Assembly (NCBI GenBank): GCA_036785705.1
Contig: JAWUZG010000159.1
Span: 744,001-808,000, forward strand
Length of the DNA: 64,000 nucleotides
Direction of reading: 5' to 3'
Source: Acanthornis magna
Lineage: Eukaryota; Chordata; Aves; Passeriformes; Acanthizidae
How positions within the stretch are numbered: the stretch's first letter is position 1; the number at the start of each line of letters is the position of its first letter. Below, piece after piece: positions 33,401-45,400 of this stretch. The notes beneath the pieces were generated by a model that did not search any database, was not told the DNA's origin, and worked only from the letters and a program-made list of their open reading frames with translations. Made by a program: the position numbers and the translations under genes.

Positions 33401-36400
33401 CCCATGGGACAGTGGATAAATCTCACAGTACAGCCTATCCCTAAATTTGTTTTAGCTCCAGAGACAGGGAGTGTTGTGCTGTGAAAGCTGCGGTGCCAGG
33501 CCGTGGGACAGCACAGCACAGTGGCAGAATGCCGGAGCTGAGGAGCCGGGCATGTCAGAAAGATGCTGCTCCAACAGCTAATAGAGGCTACATTTTTCCT
33601 GGTACAAGTACCCTTCAATGCCCATATTCAGTGCCCCAAAAAGCTGCACATCTATAACCTCTAAGAACATCAGTCAACAGAAGGTTTTCACGGCGTGAAT
33701 AACCACTCAGAATTTCTGGGGACTTCAAGTGATAAAAAAAATAAATCAAGACCATTCAGAAGAGCCTCAGACAAGGCAGATGGGCCTGAGGGTATTATCT
33801 GAGAAATTGTCTATTACTCCCATTGCACCAGCCTTACTTAGAGCACACGGAGCTTTCACCTGCAGAGAGATCCCACCCTAAGCACACGGGGCAGCACCAG
33901 CTTTTCCAAGGAATGGAACCAATGGCAGGTTTATGTTTAAATGTGCCCTCAGGAGACTGGAACAATTCTGACCTGGGTGCGTGGTCCCATTCAACTCCAT
34001 CTAAAGAAAATCTCCCACATTAGCATCCCCTCCAGATGCGGCTCCAAGTTTGCACAGCATCAGTCACATTTTACTTCTAAAGCTGCTCATGGTAAGAGTC
34101 AGAGAGAGCAGTGACACCCAGTCCCCTGGGCCTGAGAGCTGGCTTAGGCTCACCAGGCAGTAGGTGAAGCCTTGGCAAGGTGAATTTAGAGAGCTCTGAT
34201 GATCTGCAGTTACACAGACTGGCAGAATGAAGTTCCTCACTGAGCTGGGAGCAGGAGATCTGGCAGCAAAGGCCAGTTCCAGCTCCTTCCCACTCCCACC
34301 CCCCTGGGACAGCCCGCTGAAGCCACTTCTAAGGATAAGGGGGAAACCAGCATCTAATTCAGTCCTTGCTTTATTTCTGCCAAGTCTACAAGCCTGATTA
34401 AAGGCAGCCGCACGTTAGACCATGGTATGGGACATGTCACAGCTCCAGCGGGAGATCCCACAATTCCAGCCACCCTTATCCTTGGTCGCTGGCTTTGGTC
34501 ACCAGCACTCATGAGACCTGGAGCCCCATCAGCAAAGGTTCCAGTTCCCAATACATGCCTGACCAAACAGTTTCTGAAAAAATATCTCTCTGCCATCTAC
34601 ACTGCACATCCTACGTGATTCCAGAAACAGGCATGGCATTGCTGATCCAAGAGGAGAAGTATTTTTTGGATAACATTTATCCAAAAGTTCTTTCTTTCAC
34701 CCACAGTTGTTTTCTCAAAGGGTGTCACTCTGAAGAAGGTCCATAAGAAAACGACCAAAGCACAGCTCTGGAGGCCTTGGTCAATGAGGCTGAAATGGAA
34801 AGAACCCCAGGTCTGACAAGGGGCTGTTGTTCCCACACTCCAGGTTATGTCCCACCTTGGCATAGGAAGAGGGTCCAAGCACTCAGGGCCAAATTCACGA
34901 GGAGCAGAGAGGACTGGCTGTAAGGACAGTACCTGACTGTTCTCAGCACTCCTCATGGGCCATGGCTCAGAGGGGCTTGCTCTGACCACGGGCAGAAGGG
35001 GGAATTCGGTCACTGACTAAAGCCTGCAGCAGAGCCCAGAGAGGCAGCCACAGTCCTTTCAGTGAGAATTTTCTCAGGACCGTTCTCAGCAATAACCTCC
35101 TGCTGATACAACTTGTTCAGTTTTGGTTTTACCATTACGTTAGGCTTGATATGAGCAGTCTGTGAACTTACACTGTGGACAAGCAAATGGCAGGGAAAGA
35201 CCAGGGGTGTGGAGGAGCACTTGGTGGAGTGTCCATCCACCTGGCCTGGCCAGAACAGATGCTCTGGCATTGCCATGACAAAGGGATGCATATTCATATC
35301 TCTTTCTTTAGTGCTAAGTAGTAGTTATCTTTCCCTGATCTCATGTCAGCTGTGCCCACCTCTAAAGAATCACATTGAGAATGGGCCAGAGCTACCCCTG
35401 AGTTTCAGTGTCTGGTTTAATTAGCTGATTGTAGCAAGGACAGGTACCTGTTGGCCAAAATCATTGTCTTTGATGGAAAGCTACTGACTTCCACTTATAT
35501 GGCTGGTGCCAAAGAATAGCAATTCATTTGAGGAGAAATAGCTGCAGACTGTCCATGTAGTGTGTGGGAGCAGAGAGCAGAGCAGAGGTTTGGGTAGCAG
35601 TGTCTTTGCTCTGTGTCTGAGGTTAAGGCAGTGGCCTCTGGAAGTGGAGGCTGGTTGTGTCTTCCTGGCACAGTGCAGGGCCCTTCACGGAGTGACAGCC
35701 AGGAAGACAATGCTGTGTGAGTGCTTTCTCTCTGTCCTTGCTCTGCTTTGGCTTGGCAGCCCTGGAGATGTATTTCCCTTCCAACAGACAGGCAAAGGCA
35801 ATGCTGGTGGCTCTGATGGATTTGCTCCTCACCAAGAGGGAGGGAGTGCTCTGGAAAAGATGGGGTTACTCGGTCTCTGTGGCTCAAGTTTGGGCTTTCC
35901 AGTTGGTAGTGGGTTGTTTTTGTGGGAGTCTCTGGGCTAAAAATCCAGATTCATGAGGCACCCCCCCCCCCTAAAAAAGGCAACTAAAGTTTGGGACTCC
36001 TCTCCTGGCTTGCATATGAAGGAGGGATCTCAAAGCAAATACCAAGTCGTCCATTTGTCCACACTGTGGTGACATCCAAAACCTTCTGGGTGTCAGTGCA
36101 GCGGGTACCACCCACACTGGTTCCCAGGTGCTGCAGGATGTTCCAATTTGCAGTCTCACAGCACTGGGACAAGCAGCCGGTCCAGGGAAGCTGGTCCCCT
36201 GGGGATGCTTTTGGGTTTGTCATTTGCATTCATTGGGTTTGTCAGGGTCGTGTGGCTCCCTGAGCAGGGAGGAGGCTGGGAGGAGGCCTGCCTGCTCCCG
36301 CTCACCTGCGCCGGGCATTTGGATCCGGCAGAAAGCCCTTGAGCTGGTGACAAAGGTCTGGATGTGGGCTGGAAAGTACAGTCCTGTCTCTTAGCAACTG

Positions 36401-39400
36401 GTTCCTACCTCTGAGCTCTCGGAGCCGTGTGTGGGACAGAGAGCATCAGTCACGCTCCTGCTGCCGCAGCAGCGACGCGCCGAGGAGGGGATGGGGGATC
36501 AGGCCGGCTCCAGCCACCGCCGAGGCGCTTAAAGAAGCTCAGGCATTTCTAGCACAAGCAGTCATCTGTGAGCCCAATCAAAGCTCCGGTTTAATTGCTT
36601 TCCTCGTGCCCTTCTGTGCCCGGCCAGCGGGCGCCGATTGGCTGCGGCAGCGGTGCCTGCCGGCACCCAGAGCCTGCTCCCCACCGCACCAGGGTGGGGA
36701 CGCCAAAGGGAGGAGGAAGAGGAAGGACACAGCCCGTGTATTTCTAGAAAAATTAGGTGTCCTCGGGTCCTCCCCTGAACTCCTCCGCAGGGCACCTGGG
36801 AATCCCCGTTCTCTCACAGACATTTGCATGGCTGTTTTCCCTCTCAGGGCTCGTTCTGCTGTTTCACCCTTGTGTTTCCTCTCCCAGCCCAAAGCAGCTC
36901 CTCTCTGGTGAGCGTTTCTCAGGGGCTCCCTTGCCAAGCACTGTTTCATAAACATTTTCACGAATCCTCTGCTTTGTCCTCCTAATTAACCATCCAATTG
37001 GCCCCCAATGGAGCCTTCACCTCTCCTGTGAAGATCCTGCTTGCACAGATTATAACCTGTCAGATGCCAATTTATTCCTCACACAGAGGGCAGGTTGTAT
37101 TAATTGTCTGCCTTCCCTGCCCTGCTTGCTTTGCCCCCCCCCCCGCCTTTCCTCTGCTCCCAAAAGCATCCCTTTTTGGAGACACAGACTCACAAAAGAC
37201 CAGGGAAACCCAGATGTTAGGCCACTGCGTGAGCCTCATGTGTCCAGCCTGCAGTGATGTGGCACTGAAACCAGACGTGATGGGATGAAGTGTCACACCT
37301 GGGAGAGGGATTTCTGTGGATGGATTACCATGACAGAATGTTTAAGACCATGCTTGACTTTCGCTCCCACCACGTGTAGTCTCAGTTAAGAGCTCAAAAA
37401 ATTCCACTTGGTCATCCCAGGTTAATGAGGAATCCTACCTGGGCTTATCTACCAGTTCGAGTTTGGATTTTGGAAGGGCTGGTGTCCACCTTGAGTGGTT
37501 ATGATGGACACAAATCAGAATACAGAGGGGGTTTACCTGAATGCAAGGGGAGGCCAAAGAGATTTCCATCAATATCTGTTCCCTGTGGCCCCTGCCCTGA
37601 CTCTGTATAGGACACTCCAGCCTCGCAGAGCTAGAGCCCAGGATAAATACAAGTGCTTGCTCCCACCAAGGGCAGCTGCTGTTTGTTTTCCTGGGTTCCC
37701 ATGTTGGGAAAGGAGGTGATGGAGTCCAACATGACCCTTATGGCTCCATAATGTCCCCATTTCTTGAACCCAGTGTGGGCTCACAGGGAGCAATCAGTGG
37801 CTGTGGCAATTGGTGTTTCCAGGCTTCGGCGTCAGGGCCGGGCTGCACTGAAGCCACTGTGGTGTTGTGCAGCTCAATCCCTGCCGTGCCCTGACCTGGA
37901 GAGGAGGCTGGTTTGGGAGGGGAGGGCGTGCAGGCCTTTTACCCCCTCCAACATCCGATGAGCTGTCAGCAATTCCCTGGAGGCACATCACGCTGTTCCT
38001 GTGGGAGTCTCCGACAGTGGCCCACATACTGGGAACTGCCAGGGCACAGAGAGCTGGCACTGGGATGCCACACATCCAGGGCTCAGCCTCTCAGCTCTGC
38101 CTGACCTTGATTCACTGTAGCATCATTTGTAACTGATTTTACATAATTTTTCTTACCACTGACGAGCTGAACTGCTGCCACTCCATATCTCCTCCTCCGT
38201 TTCATTTTGACATCACTGTGTTCTCACTGTAGGTGTGATGATGTCACCTGGCTGCCCTGATACTGCTGGGTCTACTCCCAGGCATAGAGGGGTCACCTTG
38301 CTGTGACAGGTCATCTTGTCACTTGTTACAGTGCCTTGACCCCCTCTGACTGAAAGGATTTTGCTTTGGTGGTGATTTCTATTAGATTAGTGCTCGGTGC
38401 TGGGGAGATCGCTCACAGTGATAAGTTACTTCAAGGAAGAGCCACCTCTAGACATGTTCTGAGTTTGTGTTACAGCTATGTATTGTCCATATTCTTTAGA
38501 TTCCTAGCTTTATATTTTTTTCCGGGATTCTATCGAATATAAATACTCTTCTCATTGTAAATGCAGTTTACCATTTTCCCGCCTTCTTTTCCAATCTGGT
38601 AGCATGCCCCCCCCCAATCACCTAAACCAAGATCCAAATGACAGTAAGAAATTGCTGCCATCCCAAATTCACATTTTAGAATCATAGAATCCTAGAAGGC
38701 TTAGGGTGAGAATGGACCTTAAAGATCATCTAGTTCCAACCCCTTGCCATGGGCAGGGACACTTTGCACTAGACCAGGTTGCTCCAAGCCCTGTCCAACC
38801 TGACCTTGAGCACTTGCAGGGAGGGAGCATCCACAGCTTCTCTGTGCAAACCCTGCCTATTTCAAAATAGTAAGAAATACTGCAACATTATAATAATCCC
38901 CAAATAATAAAGCTCGTGATCTCTTCCCTGTTGGCGCCCACAGCGTGGCACTTCTCCCATACAGGTCCCACACACCTCTGAGAGGAGTGTGATGCTCGCC
39001 AGCTGACCGGGAGTGGGAAGTCCACAGCCCCAGGGAGCAATTTCCCAGGAAGGTCAGTCGGGTGCTCTGCTCACGAGGCTGAAGGAGCCTTTCTTACCAA
39101 ACCCAAGTGAAACAGTGCTCCAGCAGCTCCAACAGTGCTGCCCCACAGCACCCAATATTTTGTTGTCCCTGAAAGGATAACAAAATCCGTTCCCCCTCGC
39201 TTCTGGCCAGCAGGTGCAGGGTCACATTTATTGGGGAGCACTGCACTTGCCTCTGCCTGCCAGATCCAGCTGCTCCTGCGGCTTTCCTGCCAGCACAGAG
39301 CCCGGTGCTGGCAGGGAGGCAGCTCTGCTCTCTTGTGCCGTGCAAAATGTCCTCTGCCTCCCAGGCAGAGCAGGCATCCGAGCAAGAATCTCTTCCTGCT

Positions 39401-42400
39401 GGGCTTCTTCATCCTCCAGGCAGCCCTGGGATGAGTGGCATCCCTGGGATGGATGGCAGCCCCATCCCCAGCCGCCCACCAGACCCTGAGCACACCAACC
39501 TCCCCTTGGCACCCTGCATCTGGGCCATCTCCACAGCTGGAAGTAGGGCTGCCATTTCCAGGCTTGCCCCTCCCAGGCTGCCGTGTTTTCATTCCCAGGC
39601 CTGGGAGCTGGGAGGGGAATAAGCTGAGGTCAGAGCAAAGGCCTGGACCCATCTCCATGGCTCAGCTGCGGCGGCTGAAAGAGCGGCTTGCTCTGAAGAG
39701 GCGCCTGTGCCCCGTGAAAGACACACACCTCAGCTGTGTTTGCCAACTAAAAATAAAGCACCCGGCTCCCCTCATGAGGAAGTATTTACTTTGGGGAAAA
39801 AAAAAGTATTGTGTACAGTTCTGGGTAGAGAAACAATGGGAATGCCCCCAGTCCTGAGCTAAGTCAGCGTGGAGTGTCGGGAAAATGACTTCTTGTGCCT
39901 CAGTTTCCCTGGGAGAAAGGTACTCTCTTGGGCCAGAGGGATGCTCAGCTGCTCAGCAGGGCTGGGGCTGTTTTCACTGCGGTGAGTAGAGCTGGAGCTC
40001 TAAGTGCAGGATGGGGCTTCATATTTGCTTGGTGCAACAGGACACAAGAAATGCTCAGCGCAGGGAAATGCCATCAGCATTTTAGCAACTGCTTTTCTCC
40101 CATTTTTCAATCAGAAATGATCACAGAAATTTCCTAGCAAAATATTTCCAGGAGAAAAAAGAGCAAAATCTGTCAGTCAGAGCATTTCCCATCGTCTTCT
40201 TGTGGGTTCTTTTATTATGAGCAATACAGCTGATACTGTTTTCAGCCCAGTGTCTCCCCGGTGCCTATTTCTAAGGCACACACTGTGCCCATGGCATGAG
40301 GGGCAAGAGGAAGAGGGAAGTTCGAGGAATCTAGCTCCTCTTTCTCCTCGCAGCATTAGCAAAGGGAGCCTGCTGTGGTTTAACATATCCCCCGCAAAAG
40401 CTGCTTTCATCCTACACCTAAATACCATGAGGAGTGAACTTCCTAAAGCCCTGGAGAAGTCTAAATATAGAAGCCAATCAAGGGCTGACTTCCCAGAGAT
40501 GAGAAGTACCAAGAACAGTTTCTTGATCAAAAGTTGTAAGAGTCCATATTGAAATAAAACGTCTGTTTTGGTGCTGAAGCCTGTGCAGGAGGAGTAGTTG
40601 CAGAGGTGGGCTGTGTGCTGGTGGTGGCCACAGCGCTGGCGTGGGTGCACAGTGGGAGGCCATGGGCTGCCCAGGGGGACGGACTTGAGGAATCATGGTG
40701 TTTGGAGGAAATTCTTCCCTGTGAGGGGGCTGAGGCACTGGCACAGGCTGCCCAGAGAAGCTGTAGCTGCCCCATCCCTGGAGGTGTTCAAGGCCAGGTT
40801 GGATGGGATTTGGAGCAATCTGGTCTTGTAGAAGGTTTCCCTGCTCATGGCAGAGGGATTGGAACTAGATGCCTTTTAATGGCTCCTGCCGACCCAAACC
40901 ATTCCATTAATCTATGATCTCTGGAGCACTTGACAGGATGTCTCTGGTGGCATGGCAGGATTTCATCCCATCCTGTATGTCACAGTTTCTTATCCTGGTA
41001 GGTCCCAATTGCTTTGTTCTGTGCACATCCATTCTGTGGTTCAGCTGAGCATTTTTGTCAGAAGACCAAAAATTCCCTTAGAACAAAACACAACTTAAAA
41101 GGCACTTACAAGAGGAAAGAACAGCAGAGTGCTCAGATAAAACCCAAACCCCACTTTTGCTCATCTCAAAACAGGGATCCTCCTTTGTGCAGCAGAAGGA
41201 ACCACCCAGGGCTGGGTAGAAAGGGTGAGAGATGGATGAGTGCCATGAGAATGGCACTGTTGATGTGGGCTGGGGTGACTCTGGCATGGGACAGGGGAAA
41301 CCCGATTCTGACCTGGTTGGGGACAGCAGCTGTGTCCCACAGCCAGCAGCAGCTGGAGCACAGGCAGAGCGAACGACATGGCCTGTCTCTGTGTGCAAGG
41401 GAGGTGACCTTGAGGGACAGCTCGATACGGCTGGCCCCAAACCTCCAGCTCAGCTGTCCCAGGGATGAGGGTGACAGTGGCCCTTCCAGACAGCAGCAGG
41501 AAATTTAGAGTTTAACGTGCGACTCTGTACTGGGGCGGGGAGATGCTGTGGTTGGGAGATACAGAAGGGAACGCTTTCATGTGGGAAGTGCAAGGAGAGG
41601 CGAGGGCAGAGGGTCTGCTACCGGGCAGAGAGCACAGCGCAGCCATTATCAGACAGGGCTCTGCTGGCAGGAAGCGGCTTTTGACTCACAGGAAGCTGAA
41701 TTCGGCTGGTATCAGCCCCTTGCGCGAGGGCCAGGGCAGTGTTTTATCTGCCGTTGAGCACAGCAGATGGGGAAGCAGTCAGCGCTCCCTCCCATCCCAC
41801 TCCTGCTCCAGCAGTCCCAGTCTGATGGCCCTCCAGCATAGCCCCCGTGGAAAAGGGATGCTTCCCTGTGGAGCTGTGAAGTGGGATAGCTTCTTGGGCC
41901 CCAGGAGAGCTGCCAGTCCCGCTGGAGGAGGCAGATATTGCCCTGCCAGCCAGTGCAAGGGCAGAGCCAACACCCTCCACGCTGCTGAGCCCAGAACGGG
42001 CTATTTCCAGTTCCTCTGGCAGTGTCTACTACCCCAGTCAGTCTGAAGAGGAGCTGGGAGCATGCAGGCTTTGGAGAGTTTGCGTTAAATGCTCCCAGGT
42101 TCTCCCAAGTCCAAGCTGGGGAAGGACTTGCAGGGTTGAGAAGTCCTGTGTATGAAGCCCGCTGTCATCCCTTGGCTTCCCTGGAGCTGCCTGGGTTGGG
42201 AGTCTGGTTTCGCTGGGGTGGTGGCAGCTCACCGGGGCTTGGGGTGGAGGTCACCACGGGCAGCACGGACTGGATCAGGTGGCAGCTGCTGGCCATAGAT
42301 CTGCTGCCCCACAGTAAACAGGGTTAGCTCATCAGTGCTGCAGTTTGTCTGCGAAAGCATCCCGTTATGGCAGTTTTCACACCCAGCCCGGGCTGCTGAG

Positions 42401-45400
42401 GAATGGCCACAGGGGCTGGTGGAGACACAGTGGGTTGCTGGGAGCAGAGGGAGCTGGGTGGGTGGAGGAGGCTGGTGTAGAGGTCATGGGGACATGTGGG
42501 TGCTGCTGCCAGGCTCCAAGGCAGGACAGGGCTGTGTAGGAGCGATGGTGGGGCTGTGTGGGAGCATGGCAGGGCTAAGGGAGCCATGGCAGGTCCGTGT
42601 GGGAGCCATGGCAGAGCTATGGGAGCCATGGCAGGACTGCGGGAGCCATGGCAGAGCTATGGGAGCCATGGCAGGACTGCGGGAGCCATGGCAGAGCTAT
42701 GGGAGCCATGGCAGGTCTGTGTGGGAGCCGTGGCAGGTCTGTGGGAGTCGTGGCAAGTCCATGTGAGACCGCGGCAGGTCCGTGTGGGAGCCGTGGCAGG
42801 TCCGTGTGGGAGCCTGACGGGGCTGTGGGAGCCACGGCAGATCCGTGTGCGGGTGTGGTGCGGCTGTGGGAGCACGGCAAGGCTGCAGTGGGGCTCGAGC
42901 GGCGAGCAGAGCTCCGGTGGGATGGCGGTGCCTGGGGGCGGCAGGAGCCCGCCCCGGGCTCTGCCGCTGCTCGACCGTCCCAGGCTCGGCGAGGTGCGGG
43001 TCCGGCCACAGCGGGGCCCCGCCGCCGGCGGTGCCTGCCCCGGGCCGGTCGGTGCCGGGCGGGGCGCGGCGGGCGCGGGGGCAGCGGGCGCGGGGCGGCG
43101 GCGGCAGGCCCGGGGGAGCGGATTACCGCCGGTTGCCGTGGTTACCCGCTACCTGCCGGCGGGCCCCAGCCCGGCCCGGGCGGGGGGGCTCGCCCGGCCC
43201 TCCCTCCCTCCCTCCCTCCCCGCCGCGGCAGATGTCACCCCGCGCCGCCGCTCGGGGCTGCCCGGGCGCTCCCCGTCCCCTCCTGCCGCACCGCCCCCGT
43301 CCCGGGCCGGGCGGGGGCCGAGTGTGCCCGGGGCGGCTGCCGAGAACAAAGGTGCCGGGGCTCGGCGCTGCCAGCGCCATGGCCGGTCCCCGGCCCTGGG
43401 AAGCGCTGCCCGGCCCGTGCCGCACCCGGGACAGCGCTGCCTGAAATGGCTGTCGCCGCCCGGGGCCGGGCACGGGAGGGGACCCCGGCCAGCAGAGGCG
43501 CCTCCCGGCACTGATTCCCCGGTGCTGAAGGTGGCCGGGGTCGGAGGGATGGAGCAGGGACAGAGGAGGTGCAGGGGCAGCGAGGCCCCGGGGTGTGGTC
43601 CTAGGGCAGAGGGTCCCGGGGGTACAGGCGCTCGGAGATGCGGGACTAGAGGAGATGGGGAAGACAAAGGACACTGGGGAGGAAAAAGACCTGATGGAGG
43701 AGAGGAGGTGAGAGGAAAGGGTGCGTACAGCGATGGGAAGGTGGGGAGGAGGAGAGGAAAGGGGGGTGAAAACTGTGGGGCTCAGTACACAGGGACAGAG
43801 AAGGAGAGACTGGCAAGAGGGGGAGACAGACTGATTCTGGGTAAATAGGGAAAGGAGGATGGCTGGGAGGTGGCAAAGGGGCTCCTCAGCTCCTGAAATG
43901 CCACCCGCTTCCAAGCACCTATGTCAGGGCTGAGCTTTGCTCCGGCAATCTTTTACTCCTTGTGGGGGCAGGTGACTTCTAATAAAGCCCCAGCACCAGA
44001 ACAGGGTAAAAGCATCCCTTCTTCCCATTCTGCTTCCCAACTGAATTTTTATTGCTATTTAAACCTGAGGGGTTTTAAGCCGTTCTGAGATATTATGGGC
44101 TCTGACTCATGCCTTGAATACTGGTGAGCAATGCTGGGTGTGGAAGGAGGAACCCGAGGGGCGTGGGCCCCTCGGTGAGGTACTCTATGGCACACGTGTC
44201 CTCTTAAATCCTAGGTCAACATTTGGGTATATTGCCAGATATAAACCTCCCTAATCCTGGAGACACTGACTTGATACAGCTTCTTATACCCAGTGGCTTT
44301 GATGCTGCTTGCATCTCACCTGCTTCCCAAAGCTAAATAATCATCACGGGGAGAGCAGTCACAAGGCTGAGGAGGGGATGGAGAGACGCAAGGAGTCAGG
44401 GGAGGATCGCTGCAGGGAGTGGGATGCTGAGGAGGCAGCTCTGGCATCCGGCATCCAGCCGGGGTGGAGAGGAAAGCGCTGCTGGCTGTGCAGGGAGGCT
44501 GTAGCAATGCCCAGACCCTGAGGTTACCTTCACTGCATTCCTTCTGAAACCAGGGAGGAAACAGGGACCTGCTGGCCATGCAGGGAGGAGGATATTAGCT
44601 GGTTGGAAGCAGTGATTTGCATACAGGGTTGGTTACAGCCTTAATTTTGAGGGCTCTGCTTGTTAGATCTGACTGTGCTTTTCCCCTGCTGCATTTTCCT
44701 TTGTCCTGTTTCTGTAATTATCCTCATTTCAACCCTGCTCTGAGGATTATTGGTCAGTAGGAAGCCTCCTAATGCCCGCTCCTCCTTGGCAGGGGAATAC
44801 CCATGCCCTCGATTAAACTGAAACTCTCTGAACGGTGACAGAAGAAATTAGATCTATATTCCTCAAAGACACTCCCTGGGGCGAAGTTTCCCGACCCCCA
44901 CCACGCAGCCCTGCCACCCTGCCCCTTGTGTTCGCTCTCAATATTCTCTTTGTTACAGCCACCTTCAGACCCGGCTTGGGGCTCCCTGGGGAGGGCAGAG
45001 GTGGTTTGTGTTGGAAAATCCTCGTGCCCGTGTCCCGGGTGAGCTCAGCGACCGTCCCGCTGCAGCCTGTGCCCAGGACAGGCAGTCTCTGTTCCAAAAT
45101 TGGGGTGAGGAGCCAACTCTAATAGGCAGCACTGTACATTAAATGACTGCTCCTCTGAGATGCTGGGTAGCTTTAGCAGAAGGTGGGCCCACTAAGTGAT
45201 TGATTTTTGAGAGGCCCTTGACTGGTGGCTTAAAGAACAGCATTTATTCAATCTATAGACTGTGTAAGATACACAGAGCCCAACCAAGGACAACACAAAA
45301 TGCAGGTTAGGAGAATGGGTGTTCCCTCTGCGTGCGGACCCCTGCCAGACTCTGCCCACAGACCCTGCCAGCCTCTGCCTGCCCTCAGGGATGTGTGAAT

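Larger units (their letters stand above)
29142..40689 (+). other. NOL4L: NOL4L intron 1, 5' part
   Basis: The start is CpG island to about 30400. The rest is mostly unique-looking DNA, with poly-C runs near 35961, 37134 and 38607. A CR1 fragment lies at 38678-38862 and a patch of homeodomain-type sites at about 36955-37115. No antisense gene is recognised. Confidence 0.6.

Noticed and set aside
43379..43444. ATG in strong Kozak context in the internal island
   Set aside because: It ends after 21 codons and is not continuous with exon 2; at most an upstream ORF of an alternative transcript.
42496..43848. 450-codon + strand frame
   Set aside because: It combines the 20-bp array and the CpG island; no domain is recognisable and composition explains it.
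13600..45250. Scattered minus-strand poly(A) signals (TTTATT on +, e.g. near 15157, 21720, 25411, 39218, 45242) as ends of antisense genes
   Set aside because: The hexamer is common by chance and none is attached to a recognisable exon or splice chain.
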